NCBI GenBank assembly: GCA_029945375.1
Contig: CM057068.1
Span: forward strand, 620,001-684,000
Length of the DNA: 64,000 nucleotides
Origin: Agaricus subrufescens
Taxonomy: Eukaryota > Basidiomycota > Agaricomycetes > Agaricales > Agaricaceae
Direction of reading: 5' to 3'
Below are positions 32,401-44,242 of the stretch, piece by piece. The position numbers and the translations under genes are program-made. Within the stretch, counting starts at the first letter, position 1. Each line of letters starts with the position of its first letter. The notes below the pieces were generated by a model that was given only the letters and a program-made list of their open reading frames with translations, was not told the DNA's origin and did not search any database.

Positions 32401-35400
32401 CCGCGTACCTAAAACCTAAAGCAAATGAACTGGATGGTATTGTTGGTAATCTTTTGGGCGGTGTGTTGAATCGAGATTCGAGTGCCAATGCAGGTGATCT
32501 TGAGGTTATCAAAGCGGTCTTGAACGCACATGGTTTGTACTGCGCTATATCTGGCCTACCATTTGCTCAAGCGTTTGATAGACCATTTCATTTCTGAAAA
32601 CAGCTACGCAAGCTTTGTCGAGACCATTGGAAATGCTTTTAACATGCGAACGGAATTACTGCTCGGAGGTTCCACAGAAGATATCAGCCTGTCTATATTC
32701 ACAGCGCCACTTGAGCTTCTAGATCTTGTTTTGAAACGCTCCGATTCTGGACATATGAAGGTATTGGAGGAAGTTTTGCCGAACATGTTCTTGTTTGGTT
32801 ATCTGGTACCGGAATGCGCTGCTTTTGGTTTCGATGTCTCTTCCGAGGTCTTCAAACTTGCGATCAGAATCTGGGAACAAGAAACTTTAGTCGAGAGGCT
32901 GGGTTTGGAGAAGAGGACAATGATTATTGATGGTGTAAAGGTGGCGCTGAAGGATTTGATCAACGATTCGCAAGCTCCGTCTCTGTGAGTGTTTCGATTT
33001 TTATTCTCCTGGGCGATCGCTTAATTTGTCTAAGGCCCGAGGAGATACTTAAGGTGATCGCTCTCCAAGGCCAGAAGCTCGATATATCATTGTTGCGGGA
33101 TATATTCCCCTCCGCAGACGCTCTCAACGCGATGCTCCGTCAACTACCTCAAGACCCGATTGACTACAGTATCGCAGTCATAAATCCTCTCATTCCTCCG
33201 GAGATCAACCCCTCGAAACGGGGGCCCAAAGCGACAGACAGTCGAGGGTTTTCATCATACGCCCGCATTGTGGTTGCTCTGCTTCAAGTTTTCTCGGAAG
33301 ATAGAACACTTGCCAAGGCTAATCTATGGGCGCTGAGACATTTTATCGCGCTTTCGATATATGCTGGTGATTACCAGAAAGTTCCGGCTGGGGTTAGTCC
33401 GGTGTTTGATGTTCGCGCGTTGGCTGCTTTGGGGGAAGTCATTGGAAGAGTACAGCAGATCACAGCCTATCTACTTCTTGGTTCGCTTGTGAATGTTCCT
33501 GATGGATGGAGACGTAGTATTGTCAAACGAGTTGGGGAAAGCAACTATAGCGGTAATGAAACTGGTTTGGAGAGGTTTGTATTGGACACTATGAGATTTG
33601 CAGTGGAGAGCGATGGTATCCTGGATACGAGGATACTCCAAACCGTGTTAGAAGATGTTTTGGATGACATCGAGACAGAGGAAGCTGAGGACTGGGTTGG
33701 ATTAGCAAGGAAGCTTGAGAGGCGCGGTAAGTCTATCTCGTCCTTGTGTGTGGCTTCCTCGCTGATGTTAGGAATAATTTCGTAGCCCAACAATCGGCCA
33801 TGACTCTTATCACAGCTATCACCGAAACTGGGGCAGAGCCTTTACGATTGGACCGATATCGAAACGAGCAAGCTGCGGAGCTCCTCGGGATCAAACCCAG
33901 TAAAATCAATACAGATGGTCTGCTTACTCTCCGACGACTGGTTGCATCCGCTCCAAGTATGGAATCCGATGTAGTGTTTTTGCCACAAAATCGTGCAGTG
34001 AATGTCGTGAAAGCATGTCAGGGATGGATTACTTCTGACGACGCGGATGTGGAAGAAGAGGTGCAAAGTGCTATGACACTTGTTTTCGTATATCTGGCGC
34101 CAATTTTGCAGAACGTACCTGGATCCCATTGGGATCTAATTTGGGATGTTTTGGAAAATAACCTGGAGGTGAGGAATCATTCAAAGGACGAAAGAAAGTA
34201 TCGTAGAGCTGACGATTCAAGCAGAACTCCTCAATGACTGATGACAGTACACTCGTCACTCTTGCTAGGAGCCTCCGGCTAGTGATCCTCATGGAAGACT
34301 TAGTGAAGACCAATAAGCCCCTCAAGGCTGAGTGGGAATCAAGAAGAAAGGGGGCGTTACAGTTGATCAGAGATATGGCACTGGTTAAGCTAGGTGGGAG
34401 TTAATTACCCCTATTCCTCAAGCCTCAGCACTCAGCTACTCGTTTCATAGACACCGTCAGCCCCTCATTAGCTCGGTCAACTTGCAGAGAATTGGTTTTG
34501 GTTATCCTCAAGGATCTCCCGGATTCGTTAATGGACGAGTCGACTTTGTCCAATGTGAGTGAATTGAACATTTCTCTGCACAAGCCTAAACGATTCGTTT
34601 AGATGTGTCATCTTGTTACCGACCACTCTATGGAAGTTCAAAAGCTGTCATATGATATACTACGCGTAGCAGCTCAAAAGCGAACAGAATACCTCGTTGT
34701 TGAAGCAGGCGTTGAAACTGAGTCAACAAGCCAGTCATCCACCCTTCCTCCTGAATTGTTAGATATCGTTCAAAGACATATCAATTGGTCGAACCTTGAA
34801 GACGAGGATGAACAACAGGTAAGAAAAAACCCTCTTCATGTCGGAATACCTAGATTACGAACATCTGTTTTTAGGCCGTTTTTGGTACGCTTCTAGGATG
34901 GATGCTCGTTTTTGATCTCTTCCAAGATGCCGTATGTGACTATTTCCCAGCATGTGTCCGATGCTGAATACGTTCCGTAGTCCTTTAAGGTCAAATCAGG
35001 GTATATCGAACAGTTACGCAATATGGAGCTTCTTTCCAGAAATTTCCTTCCCCTGTTCCTAGCTCTCCTACGCCTAGAATATGGACTGGAAAAGGCGTTT
35101 AAGTTAGACGTTTGGGCTGTCCAAGAATACTATGTCGATTGTAAGCCGCCTTTTGTATTGAAAAGTCTTTTCTAATTTCAATTCACCAGTGTTTGAGCTC
35201 GGGAACCCTGTCAGCATACCCCTCCTATCAGCCCATCTCTATTACCGTGCTTTACTATCCGTGCCTTCGCTCGTCTACTCATGGCTATCGGACTGTAAGG
35301 ACCGCCAGTTGACGACGGCGGTGACGACATACACATCACAGCACTTCTCGCCTGTTATCATCGAGGTTGAACTCGCCCACGTGAAGGGGTCAGCTGGTCA

Positions 35401-36018
35401 AGAACTAATTGATGACAGTATGACGGTTAAAGTGGCAGCCGCTGTGAACGAGGTCATGGCTTCGTATCTTGTAGATGATCACCAGCTAGAAATCAAGTTG
35501 AAGATCCCACAAGATTGGCCTCTTCACAAAATTGAAGTCAAAGACATTAAGAGAGTTGGCGTGGATAAGGATCGTTGGAGGGCTTGGATCTTGGCTGTTC
35601 AACAAACGATCTGGTCTCATGTAAGTCCCAGACTTCTGTTATTTTTTTCCGTGCCGTTTACCCTGCTTCGAAGAATGGTCGGATAACCGATGGATTGAGC
35701 CTTTTCAAGAAGAACGCTACCCTACATTTTGAGGGTCAAGTAGAGTGTGCCATCTGCTATTCGTAAGCTTTTTTAGTTGCTAGTCTGTGGAATGTGCTAT
35801 TAACTTGTACTAGTATCATTAGTGTGATGGATGGTAGTCTGCCGAGAAAACCCTGCAAGACATGCAAAAACAAGTTCCATGCTGGATGTCTTTATAAGGT
35901 GATTATGAAAAGTTATTTGGGAGCGTAACAAAACTTATGTTTGTTTCAATCACAGTGGTTCCACACAAGCAATTCATCCAGCTGTCCCCTGTGCCGAACA
36001 GAGATACTTTTAGCATAG
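29456..36018 (+). CDS. LTN1: Listerin E3 ubiquitin ligase (ribosome quality control)
   Basis: Nineteen exons: 29456-29884, 29948-30578, 30636-30842, 30899-31015, 31051-31361, 31419-32126, 32187-32532, 32582-32984, 33035-33726, 33786-34168, 34225-34393, 34451-34554, 34603-34818, 34875-34931, 34981-35140, 35190-35620, 35674-35762, 35814-35898, 35956-36018. They total 5601 bases, 1866 residues, with every phase matching. Listerin marks nascent chains stuck on 60S subunits. The basic N-terminus (MPKAGKSSASSATRKKHQKK) and LARRLPPDLVVILRNVGKKA are the conserved start of the family; a long HEAT-like helical rod follows. The C-terminus is a RING variant: CAICYS, CKTCKNKFHAGCLYKWF, then SCPLCRTEIL just before the stop. 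An acidic run (DDDSDDEDEGEDEDEDD) sits near residue 560, where other listerins vary. Confidence 0.95.
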
Positions 36019-36430
36019 GCCTCATACACAATATAATCATTTTAAAACAGGCACTATATCCAACCTGTGTCATGGTTTTAAGACGTCACCTACCCTGAAC
36101 ATTCATATCGCCCAATGGCTGTCTGAAACTGCCGTAGGTGAGATAGGTAAATCAACTGATAAGCGGTGATATCTATTGTTGGATAATGATCCTAAGCTGG
36201 CCAAAGGCCCAGAATGTAGGGTGGCAGCATATCGCGAGTGCCTAGTATCGTAAAACAAGGGGTGACGATAATATAAATAAGTAGTTCATAATATATACAG
36301 TTTAAAAATAGATAAACCCCTTGTTTGAAGTTGGTTTTACGCGCCCGTCGCGCCGACAATATTAGTGTATCTCAAGTAGGAACAGTTGAATTATGAAACG
36401 TAGACAAGTGTCGTGTATCCGGTGATGTAC
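36019..36430. other. Intergenic downstream of LTN1
   Basis: AT-rich region (for example 36290-36320) with no supported gene. It runs into the tandem repeat that the hAT-like element has entered. Confidence 0.5.
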
Positions 36431-37310
36431 TGATGGTGAAAATTCGGAAAAAAGAAACAGTCATGGCTTAGCCCCGCAATTGAATGAGGGGCCGGCGGCC
36501 GAGCAATTCGCTATCGTAACATGGTCCCCCAAAAGTTTCCTAATGCGGACTTCTCATGAGCATGTTGCAAACCCTGGTCACTCTGGGTAACATCAAAGTC
36601 ACATCAACGTCACATCAACTACAGACATCGGCAGGTCATCGGAGACAGCGTGGTCGGTGGGACGCAATTGTAATCATACATTCTTACTACCTGAGTACTA
36701 CTCTACTCAGAAATGAATCTTCTTCCTCGGTGGCTTAATTGTAGATGAAGACGTTCCGCTTCTTGCCCGCTTCCCAAAAATTTCATCATCATTCCGTTGC
36801 TGGTGATCTAACAATGGCCCCGCATAAGTCACATTCTACAATGTGCCTTTGCTTCTTGCTATCGAAATGGGTACGGATTTCTTTGGTACTGTCAACTCTG
36901 ATGACAGCGTCCACGAGAATCTGCGCCGCACGCATGATGATGGGCTGGGAGAAGTGTGTAAAAGACAGAAAATGTATTTCGCCGACATTGTATACTGTGT
37001 TTCCCGAGATAATATCAGTATGTACAATCAGTGTATAGTCAACAAGGCGGCCTCGTATCGGATCGCATTGATGTCATCAGCAGGAGTGACTGATGCTTTC
37101 CCAGCGTGATGCTCAGTGTGATGCTCAGCGTGATGACAAGAATCGCAACATGGTCGTGAGAAGTTCGCATTAGGAAACTTTTGGGGGATCATGTTGCGAG
37201 GGTTGATATAGCGAATTGCTCGGCTACCAGCCCCCTGATTGAATGGTGACTACTGATGGTGAAAGGTCGGAAAAAAGAAACAGTTATGGCTTAGCCCCGC
37301 AATTGAATGA
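36431..37310. repeat. Direct repeats flanking the hAT-like element
   Basis: Copy 1 (36431-36486) and copy 2 (37254-37309) both run from TGATGGTGAAA through GGAAAAAAGAAACAGT and ATGGCTTAGCCCCGCAATTG to AATG, with few differences. Removing the element and one target-site copy would leave two adjacent units joined by GTGACTAC. The sequence just before copy 1 (GTGATGTAC) looks like the end of an earlier unit. Confidence 0.85.
36487..37237. mobile_element. Non-autonomous hAT-like element (MITE-like)
   Basis: About 751 bases bounded by 8-base direct repeats ATTGAATG (36479-36486 and 37238-37245), the target-site length of hAT transposons. The ends are long inverted repeats of roughly 95 bases. The left end starts AGGGGCCGGCGGCC; the right end, reverse-complemented, starts CAGGGGGCTGGTAGCC, and both continue GAGCAATTCGCTAT and CCCCCAAAAGTTTCCTAATG. 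CAGGG-type termini also fit hAT. The interior holds only short frames (for example 36843-37109) without transposase motifs, so it would depend on a transposase elsewhere. The inverted repeats still match well, so the insertion is fairly recent. Confidence 0.85.
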
Positions 37311-37517
37311 GGTTCTATTGCCATCTGATTCAAATGTTCACCCTATTTCCGATGGTATGCATTGGCAGAATTTTATGAGAGGTCGTGTGACGCCCTGTTG
37401 GTCTAGCATTCACGGTAGTTGTGTCAGATTTGGTCTTTCAGGTTCAGTATTTAGCGCAACAGTAGTGGCGGATAACGGGAATTCTTCAAGTGCCGCAACG
37501 TCGTTTCATAACCATCT

Positions 37518-38553
37518 ATGGGTAACCTGACGCAGTTCGAAGAGGTAAGCCTCGTTAATCTTTCTAACTCTGTTCTAACCGCTGACCGATGACAACCTTG
37601 GATTCTTACATCCGATAATAAATTGCAGGATGCCACCCGTCTTCCTGCTGGAATACGCCGCGTAGGATACGACGCAGATACTCAGCGGTATACTTTCCAA
37701 GACGAATGTGGTGTAATCTACAACTCGGAACCCGGGAATGCGTATGGGATACTCAGGCCCGTTGACATAGGAGATACAAAGGGCATCTGCAGAGACCGTC
37801 CGAATGCTTTCGCCGCACCGTCAGGTGAGTATGCGTTCCGGTATTATTCATACAGTATACCTCTGTGATGGTAATCACCGCAATTACATTGCGACGTTTG
37901 TTTTTACTCGTTGATCATAGCATTACCCCTGCGAGTTTGACTGTCGAGTCATCTATATTTTATTTAAGCGCATGTCCGTAACTGTATGTACTGAATTTTT
38001 ACCTACAGATTCTTCTGGGTCTGGTAGAGCTTGGATGCCTGGCTCTGGATTGAACTCATTCGACGAATTCCTCCCTTCTACGGCCATCACATCTACTTCT
38101 TCGCCACCTGAACAGAGCGGTCTTACATCCCCTGTCTCTCGCCTGACAAGCGTTTCCCTCAAAGTCAAATCAATGAAGTCAGCCGTATCTCAACTACAGG
38201 CCTCCCAATCCGAAGCAAAACCACACCAACAAAGAAAATCACACTCTCTACTGTTTAATTTAGGGAAATCGCGATCATCCTGGCTACGACCCAGTAAATC
38301 GAAGAGCCAAGGGGGATACGGTGAACTTCGAGGCGGACCAATGACAGACGATGGAGACAAATCTGGGGGGAGACTTCTTCAATCAAGGTCCTCTTATGAA
38401 AGTGATCGTAAAGCGTCACCAGCTTCAACTTCGTGGTCGTCCTCTAGGCAAGAATCTTTCTACGAAAATGCTTCTGCATCAAGCCATTCGAGTCAGACTC
38501 TGTCTGAAGATCTAGAATATCCGGAGAAGCTGCTACATCAATTGCAGCTTTAA
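37518..38553 (+). CDS. Conserved fungal serine-rich protein, unknown
   Basis: Three exons (37518-37544, 37629-37824, 38009-38553) give 255 residues. The first nine residues (MGNLTQFEE) come from a mini exon. Exon 2 holds the only domain-like part: RLPAGIRRVGYDADTQRYTF, then QDECGVIYNSEPGNAYGILR. It looks like a short beta-rich fold around YDADTQRYTFxD. The remainder is low-complexity Ser/Thr/Lys-rich (SLKVKSMKSAVSQLQ, SSWLRPSKSKSQ), probably disordered and phosphorylated. The second intron is long for this locus (184 bases) and may hide a further exon. I do not know a function. Confidence 0.65.
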
Positions 38554-38866
38554 TGAAAGCCATATGATATACTGAATGAGTGGTTATGTACCTCAATCAA
38601 TTGGTTTTCGTCATCCCCGATTCCAAGTCGGTCTTTGTAGGATGGCTGTGGGATGGCATGATTGTGACTTGGTTTTTAATCCCATTATCTTATAATTTTT
38701 GTGTATATTAGAGTACTTGCACTCTCGAGAGGGCGATGTATCAATGTACCGTAGCTAGAGATGATAGATCCCAGGTATTACGACTACTACTTGCCGTTTT
38801 GGTACGCACACGTGACACATGATGATTTGAGCGAGACCGAGTGGCGGGTTGGTTGAGTCTTTCCGG

Positions 38867-40241
38867 ATGCCCTCAGCATCTCCGCAGTCAAATGGCGAAA
38901 CAGAGTCGAGGGGCATTCTCTCGCTTCTGGGATCCTCGCTCTTGTTTGCGCCCATCAACGTTCTCAACCTCGTCGCCGTGAACGGAGTGTCTGTGCTGCG
39001 TCCATACGCGCCCCAACTGGTACCAATAGCTGTTTGTTTGTTCCTTTTACCGTTTGCGATCTGTCTATCTCTCTGCGCTGGGTGGAGTGTGTGGAAGAGT
39101 TTGGCTGTTGGATGGGATGTTCCACTTTACCTGCAATATGGGTATGTTACATACTTGATCAGCTCCGGTTGTTCCACTGAACGCTTTCTATCAATTCAGT
39201 CAGAGCATAACTCCATATGCGTCTGCTGTGTTACCCCCTATACAAGCATCACAACCTTACGATATTTCGTTGCACATGAAGCTTCCAATCTCCGAATCGA
39301 ATATGGCTCTCGGGAATTTCATGGCAACACTGACGCTCGTCACACTTTCGAACGAAACATTAGTGACAGTCAGTCGGCCGGTAGGCTATCTGTTAACGTG
39401 TTACCATGACTCCAGTTATAAGCTCACCTCCAGATAGTGTATTGTAGTCGCGCAGACTACGTTTTGGAAATTCTGGTCATCACCTGTTGCAAAAATCGAT
39501 ACAGTCATCCTGAACTCTTTCATTGCCAAGACTACAAGTGTTCTTGCTCACGTTGAAATTGGCCGACCAGATGGTTGGAGATCACTTGGCGACGGGCGAG
39601 GTCGAGAGGTCAGCATACTCTCAGCTTCGTTGCGTGCCCGCGAGATCCCCCGTGGCATCCGGTATGTATTAATGATGGAAACTGAGCTGCGATCGATCTG
39701 ACCGCCCATTCTAGTGGTTTAGCTATACGTTCACCGCTCCTTGCCTCTACCCTCGCGGCTTCCTTGTTCTTTATCATCCTTTCATTGATGGTCACCTCTT
39801 GTATCCTTCCGTCAATGTTTCCTTTCCCCGTGGATCATGTCAAGGACGAGGATCAAACAAATGAGCTAGAAACTAAGCCCCCGATTGCTGATCTCCCTTC
39901 TGCTGAACATACGCGCCCGCGGAGTGGCAGCACTGCTCTACGTGTACGTAGATCAAAGCTATCAAGGCGTCGGTCCTCGACCTCACGAAATGTGAGTTGA
40001 CGTCATTATGAGTATTTCTGCATTAAATGGATGATTTTTCTACTAGACCACATTCAAAGTGAAAAAGGAAGAGGAAGAGGCACCCATTACCGTCATGCCT
40101 TCCTCGACCGGTGCTACAGCTGAAGTCCCTGAAGTGAGCTCACACGAAAGCCGTGTTGCAGCGAGGGATAGGTTGAGAAGGAGGACTTCCCGCCAACTAG
40201 AGGAATCTGACAAAGATTCAAAATCGGAGTCTGAGGGTTGA
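38867..40241 (+). CDS. Seipin (lipid droplet biogenesis)
   Basis: Five exons (38867-39141, 39200-39380, 39438-39661, 39715-39991, 40047-40241) give 383 residues. Seipin is an ER ring-forming protein at lipid-droplet contact sites. The first membrane helix (LVPIAVCLFLLPFAICLSLC) leads to a lumenal beta-sandwich with the family signature YDISLHMKLPISESNMALGN and FMATLTLVTLSNETLVTVSR. Then come ILNSFIAKTTSVLAHVEIGR and a second helix (ASTLAASLFFIILSLMVTSC). A cytosolic tail rich in Arg/Ser and Glu (RRSKLSRRRSSTSRN, KVKKEEEEAP) ends the protein. Three internal introns break the lumenal domain. The exon 3 acceptor (AG ending at 39437) was chosen because the nearer AG gives the wrong frame. Confidence 0.92.
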
Positions 40242-41350
40242 GCGACTGTGAGCACCGTTTTTGACTGAGGTGATGCGATGTGAACTACATATACAATTTC
40301 GAAGTAATGACTAGCGTTATATGATGTCACCTAGAACATATTGTGGACCGTACAGCTGATGTAGTATCACGGACACTAATGATCATGTTCATCGAGGATA
40401 TCTCCTAGAAGTTAAGGCGTGGTTCGGGGTTTCCTTAACATGGCTAGTTTATCAGTCCCAAATCTACTAGAATACCAAAAACCACCTGTTGACTTTGATG
40501 TCAATGTCCGGTGATAAGATTATGCGGTAATTTTTTCAATAACATGAGCCGACTCGGTGGTTATTCGGTACAAACGTGTTGTTTTTTGATCCAGTTTTGG
40601 CAAATAAAGGATGTTGAGAAAAAGAAGGCGAACAACTGGTGGACATGTCGGCCAAAGAAGACATGTCTGACAAGACTCGGGAACGAAAACATTCCCAGAA
40701 ATGTCGAGGTTTCTGCCTATTTCAAGTTTTCAGTATTGGATCATTACGGAGGCAATTCAATTGTTACCAGGAGAATTTAAGTAGATCAGATCTCACGATT
40801 TGTTCGGTGTGGCGTGTTCGAAGGAATGGGTATACCCTGGGATATTGCATAGTTCACGATTCTCTACCCATATGATTCCTACACCTTTTCCGGTTACCAT
40901 CCCTACAATTGTCAAAATAGATGTTCTCGTCTTCTCCGCCATCGATCAATTGAGGAATAGATGCTATTTTTTATAGATTCTTTTTACCACACCACTGCTC
41001 CACTTGAGAGACTATGCTTTTCGTGTTTTTCATACGACCGTGGCGCCAGGGTTGACAGCGGTCGAAATATGATATGTACCAACGATCAGATTCTTTGCCC
41101 CTGGCCTAAGTCCCTCGTGAATTAGGGCCGTTCTTAGCACGGGACCCACTGTGATAATTGAAATCGAGAACTCGGGTTTCGGTTTTCGGGAAACAAAGGG
41201 CTTGTCCCGTCTCACCACGACAGTTGCGGGGCGTCCGTCGCTTTCCTTGTGTTCATTCCGCTACGAAGAGGTTGGTTACTTGTACTCTAGAAAAGGTCCT
41301 TGGATTTAGGCGATTGATTCGTCTGGGTAGGGCTGGGTCCGTGTCAAGTC
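40242..41350. other. Intergenic, no gene seen
   Basis: About 1.1 kb. Open frames at 40511-40875 and 41158-41424 lack conserved character and overlap one another. No repeat or RNA gene was recognised. Confidence 0.5.
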
Positions 41351-43281
41351 ATGATACCTTTCGCCGTGAAGATCTTATGGTTCGTACTATCTGTGACGGG
41401 TGCGTTGTTTCATTGAATCGATAACGGTATACGATGCTCATTTGGGTTTTTGATAGGTCTCATCAGTTCTTGGATAGTTTTGATTCCTTTTGGATGGGTG
41501 GTTGGAGCATTATGGGGTCCATTGTGTTATTGTATAGGTAACACAATTCTGCAAGGTGCCTTCTTCTTGGGTACGCGATCTGATTATTTGATCATTATGT
41601 GAATGCGCGAGCTAATACAACAATTGAAGGCATGATATGGAGAATGGATCCCTTCCTCATGCCTAGAGGATTTTGTATAGGTGAGTGATAGCGTCAGTTA
41701 TGGTATTTTCCGGGCGCACTCATCCTTGATTAAAGCTCAGACACTCATAATTGGATTTGGGTGTGATTTTTTGACAGGTATTGCGGGGGCGTTTTCCATG
41801 GCCACGAGCATCGCTGTACTGAGACCAGGATATGGGGGTCACCATAGGTAAGCTCAAAGCCACTTGTTGTCGTGACGCTCAACGTATATGCATGTGACTT
41901 TTAGTGCTTTGCGGTGGCGAAACATATTCGTGATACCAACTGTGATTTTCCCCGTCGCAGCGACTATCGTCCATGCTGTTGTTGTTTTCAAAACATCTTC
42001 TGTCAAGCCTACGGATGACCTGCATTGCGATTCTTCGGATCCGGAGTGGTAAGTAGCTCCCAATATTCTCACCATAAGTGGAAACTTGAATGGCTTGAGA
42101 AAATTGAATGTATTGACTGATTCTTCTTCGTAGGGTGCGCTTCCTGGGATACGCGGGTATCCCTTTTATTGTTTCTCTCCCATGCACATTCTACTCTGGC
42201 AAGTCTTTAGTGAGAATGTGGAAGACAAATGGAGGTATTTGGAAAAGTACCACCAAAAGTACTACCAAGTCTGTCGTCTTTGAAACTGTGGGAAACGCTT
42301 CGACTGTGCCGCTGCAATCGTTCAAACAGGGAAGTGTGAATATCTTGCTGAAAGAACCAGAATCGGAGCCCAAATCTGCGATGTCACTTAGACGCCAATC
42401 GTCATTGGTGAGGGCGACACCTGTGAGCGGGATCAGTATGGTCACCACCGCGCAGTCATTTGTCACTGCAAACGAGGAAATACCAAGTCCGAGTTCGACA
42501 TCGTCAAGGTTTCCGCCGTCTTATGGTTCGCCGGCGGACAGGAATTTCCATATGCCGTTTAGGCCACAATCTAATCCTAGAGATTTATCGGTGGAAGATA
42601 AAGTGATAATGACTGAAGAGGAAAAGGAAGATTGCTCGGATACTTCGTCGGCGCTCCCTGTGTTTGCACCGACGAAAGCAGCGAGAGCGATGGATAGGGA
42701 AAGATATAGGGGAGAGAATGGAGAAATAGAGGTGGCGGATGTGCTAGAAAATAGAGAGAATGATAGGAGAGAGTTGGGTGCAAGTGGCGTGCTGGGGAGT
42801 GTATCTTCAAAACGGTATACAACACCTACAGCTCGAGCATTGGACCACGGTGAGCATTGAACCATTTCCATGCGGCAAAGTCTGTCTCAATTGATCTAAG
42901 ATACGCAAGAAGAGGCTGAGCCTCGGACTTCTTCAGTTAATCTTGCTCCTGCAATCTGGAGGATCCTCCTGTTTCAAGCGTGAGCAAGCGTTCCGCATCA
43001 ATATGGATGATTGGACTTACGACATTTGCAGCGCATTTTGTGCCGTCCAGATATTGACGTGTATTTCTACTATCGTTGATTTGGCGACTCATAGGCCTAC
43101 GCCGACACCACTAGGAACACAACATTTCGCTCTTTTACTTGCAGCTTGGGGACCTGCGATTGTATTTGGTGAGTTTGACATATTTGTCAACAGTGTCGGC
43201 CGAGATCTCATGAGAGTTCGCAGGACATTCTCCAGTAGTTCGCAAGAGATTAAGATTTTGGCGGAGAACACCTTGATCTAG
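41351..43281 (+). CDS. Multi-pass membrane protein, unknown
   Basis: Eight exons (41351-41399, 41457-41570, 41630-41680, 41778-41847, 41905-42048, 42134-42849, 42901-42979, 43032-43281) give about 490 residues. The ATG at 41351 opens MIPFAVKILWFVLSVTG, which splices in phase to LISSWIVLIPFGWVVGALW. More hydrophobic spans are IAGAFSMATSIAVL, NIFVIPTVIFPVAATIVHAVVVF and YAGIPFIVSLPCTFYSG. A long Ser/Thr/Glu-rich cytosolic region in exon 6 (about 190 residues) precedes two C-terminal spans (AIWRILLFQAAFCAVQILTC and FALLLAAWGPAIVFG). The last exon may contain one more short intron after VFG; I read it through. I do not recognise the family. A transport or sensing role is possible but unsupported. 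Confidence 0.7.
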
Positions 43282-43410
43282 ATGATCTAGAACGCTCCTT
43301 CGTGTAGTTTAACTTGGCTTGCGTCACATTTCGAATGTTTTATATCATTGTGATTTATTCCCTGGTGTAAAGTGTATGGTAAGATCGTACGTACGTACAA
43401 AACGCTTCAA

Positions 43411-44104
43411 TTACAATCCCCGACGAGTAACAAAATTCTCGAGATCCTGGGCGGTAGCGACTCCAAGGACGAATTTGCGATCATAATCGGTGACTAGAGT
43501 GGGGTCGTGGGTTGGCCTATTCAGTGCTAAGTGAGAGGGGTATAGGTGCGAACCTAGAGCAAAGACATGGGTTTTGAGGAACTCCTCGAGGTCCGAAAGG
43601 GGTGATAGCGGAGAGATGGTAATGTAGGGCTCTGAAGAGCTACGGACAAACTTGACCATGTAGTTGCTGATTCGGTCGTTCTACAGGTACGAACGTGAGG
43701 ACAAAATCTAAGATATGAAGATGCAGCATATACAGGGTCAGCTTGGCCTCCCTCCCATCGTTTCTTCAGGTCCGCGACGTCGATATAGCCAAGCGGCCTC
43801 CTGTTCCGATCAAGGACCCTAGAGGGAAGCGATTGTCAGCGTTACCGAGGATTTTCAAACCTTGACACACTCACTCACGGGATTTGCGAGAAATCTCGTT
43901 CGTATGCAAGTTCTATTGCTCGAGAAATAGGCTCCGTTGAAGGTAGCGCAAAGGCAGGCGACAATTGCAGGTCCTATGTATGATGAGCGTCGCTGGGCGG
44001 CGAGTACGTCTAGCACTGACCTCCACAACTGCCCCCCTGTATTTATCTGAGTAGAAAGAGGGCGCAGAGGATGGTTGGACAGGACTGGTCATTGTTGCGG
44101 CCAT
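43411..44104 (-). CDS. CBS-domain protein
   Basis: Four minus-strand exons (44104-44021, 43973-43879, 43818-43734, 43680-43411) give 177 residues. Tandem CBS motifs usually form an adenosine-nucleotide-binding pair that senses cell energy state. CBS 1: QLSPAFALPSTEPISRAIEL, ERDFSQIPVLDRNRRPLGYI, DVADLKKRWEGG. CBS 2 is the YITISPLSPLSDLEEFLKTH region, ending DRKFVLGVATAQDLENFVTR. There is no catalytic domain, so this is a stand-alone CBS protein of the small fungal type. An optional intron within exon 4 (around ALGSHLYPSHLALNRP) cannot be excluded. It is head-to-head with MLH1, start codons 138 bases apart. Confidence 0.85.
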
Positions 44105-44242
44105 GGAGGTAGTGGGGCAGGTCAAGAAGACACCTAGACTGGGGTTAGGGTCTGGCTTTTTTTGGATGTGGCCGGTTGCTGAATCTTGCACTTTCTAGAG
44201 GTCATGGTATAAGTCTCCTCTGCGTCTAACGAACAGACCTCT

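Noticed and set aside
36843..37109. Open frame inside the hAT-like element
   Set aside because: Too short and without transposase motifs; the element is best seen as non-autonomous.
42521..42871. Minus-strand open frames opposite the multi-pass membrane protein
   Set aside because: Shadow of the Glu/Ser-rich exon 6 of the sense gene.
43385..43400. Short GTAC repeat (CGTACGTACGTAC)
   Set aside because: Only about three repeat units; too short to call a microsatellite of interest.
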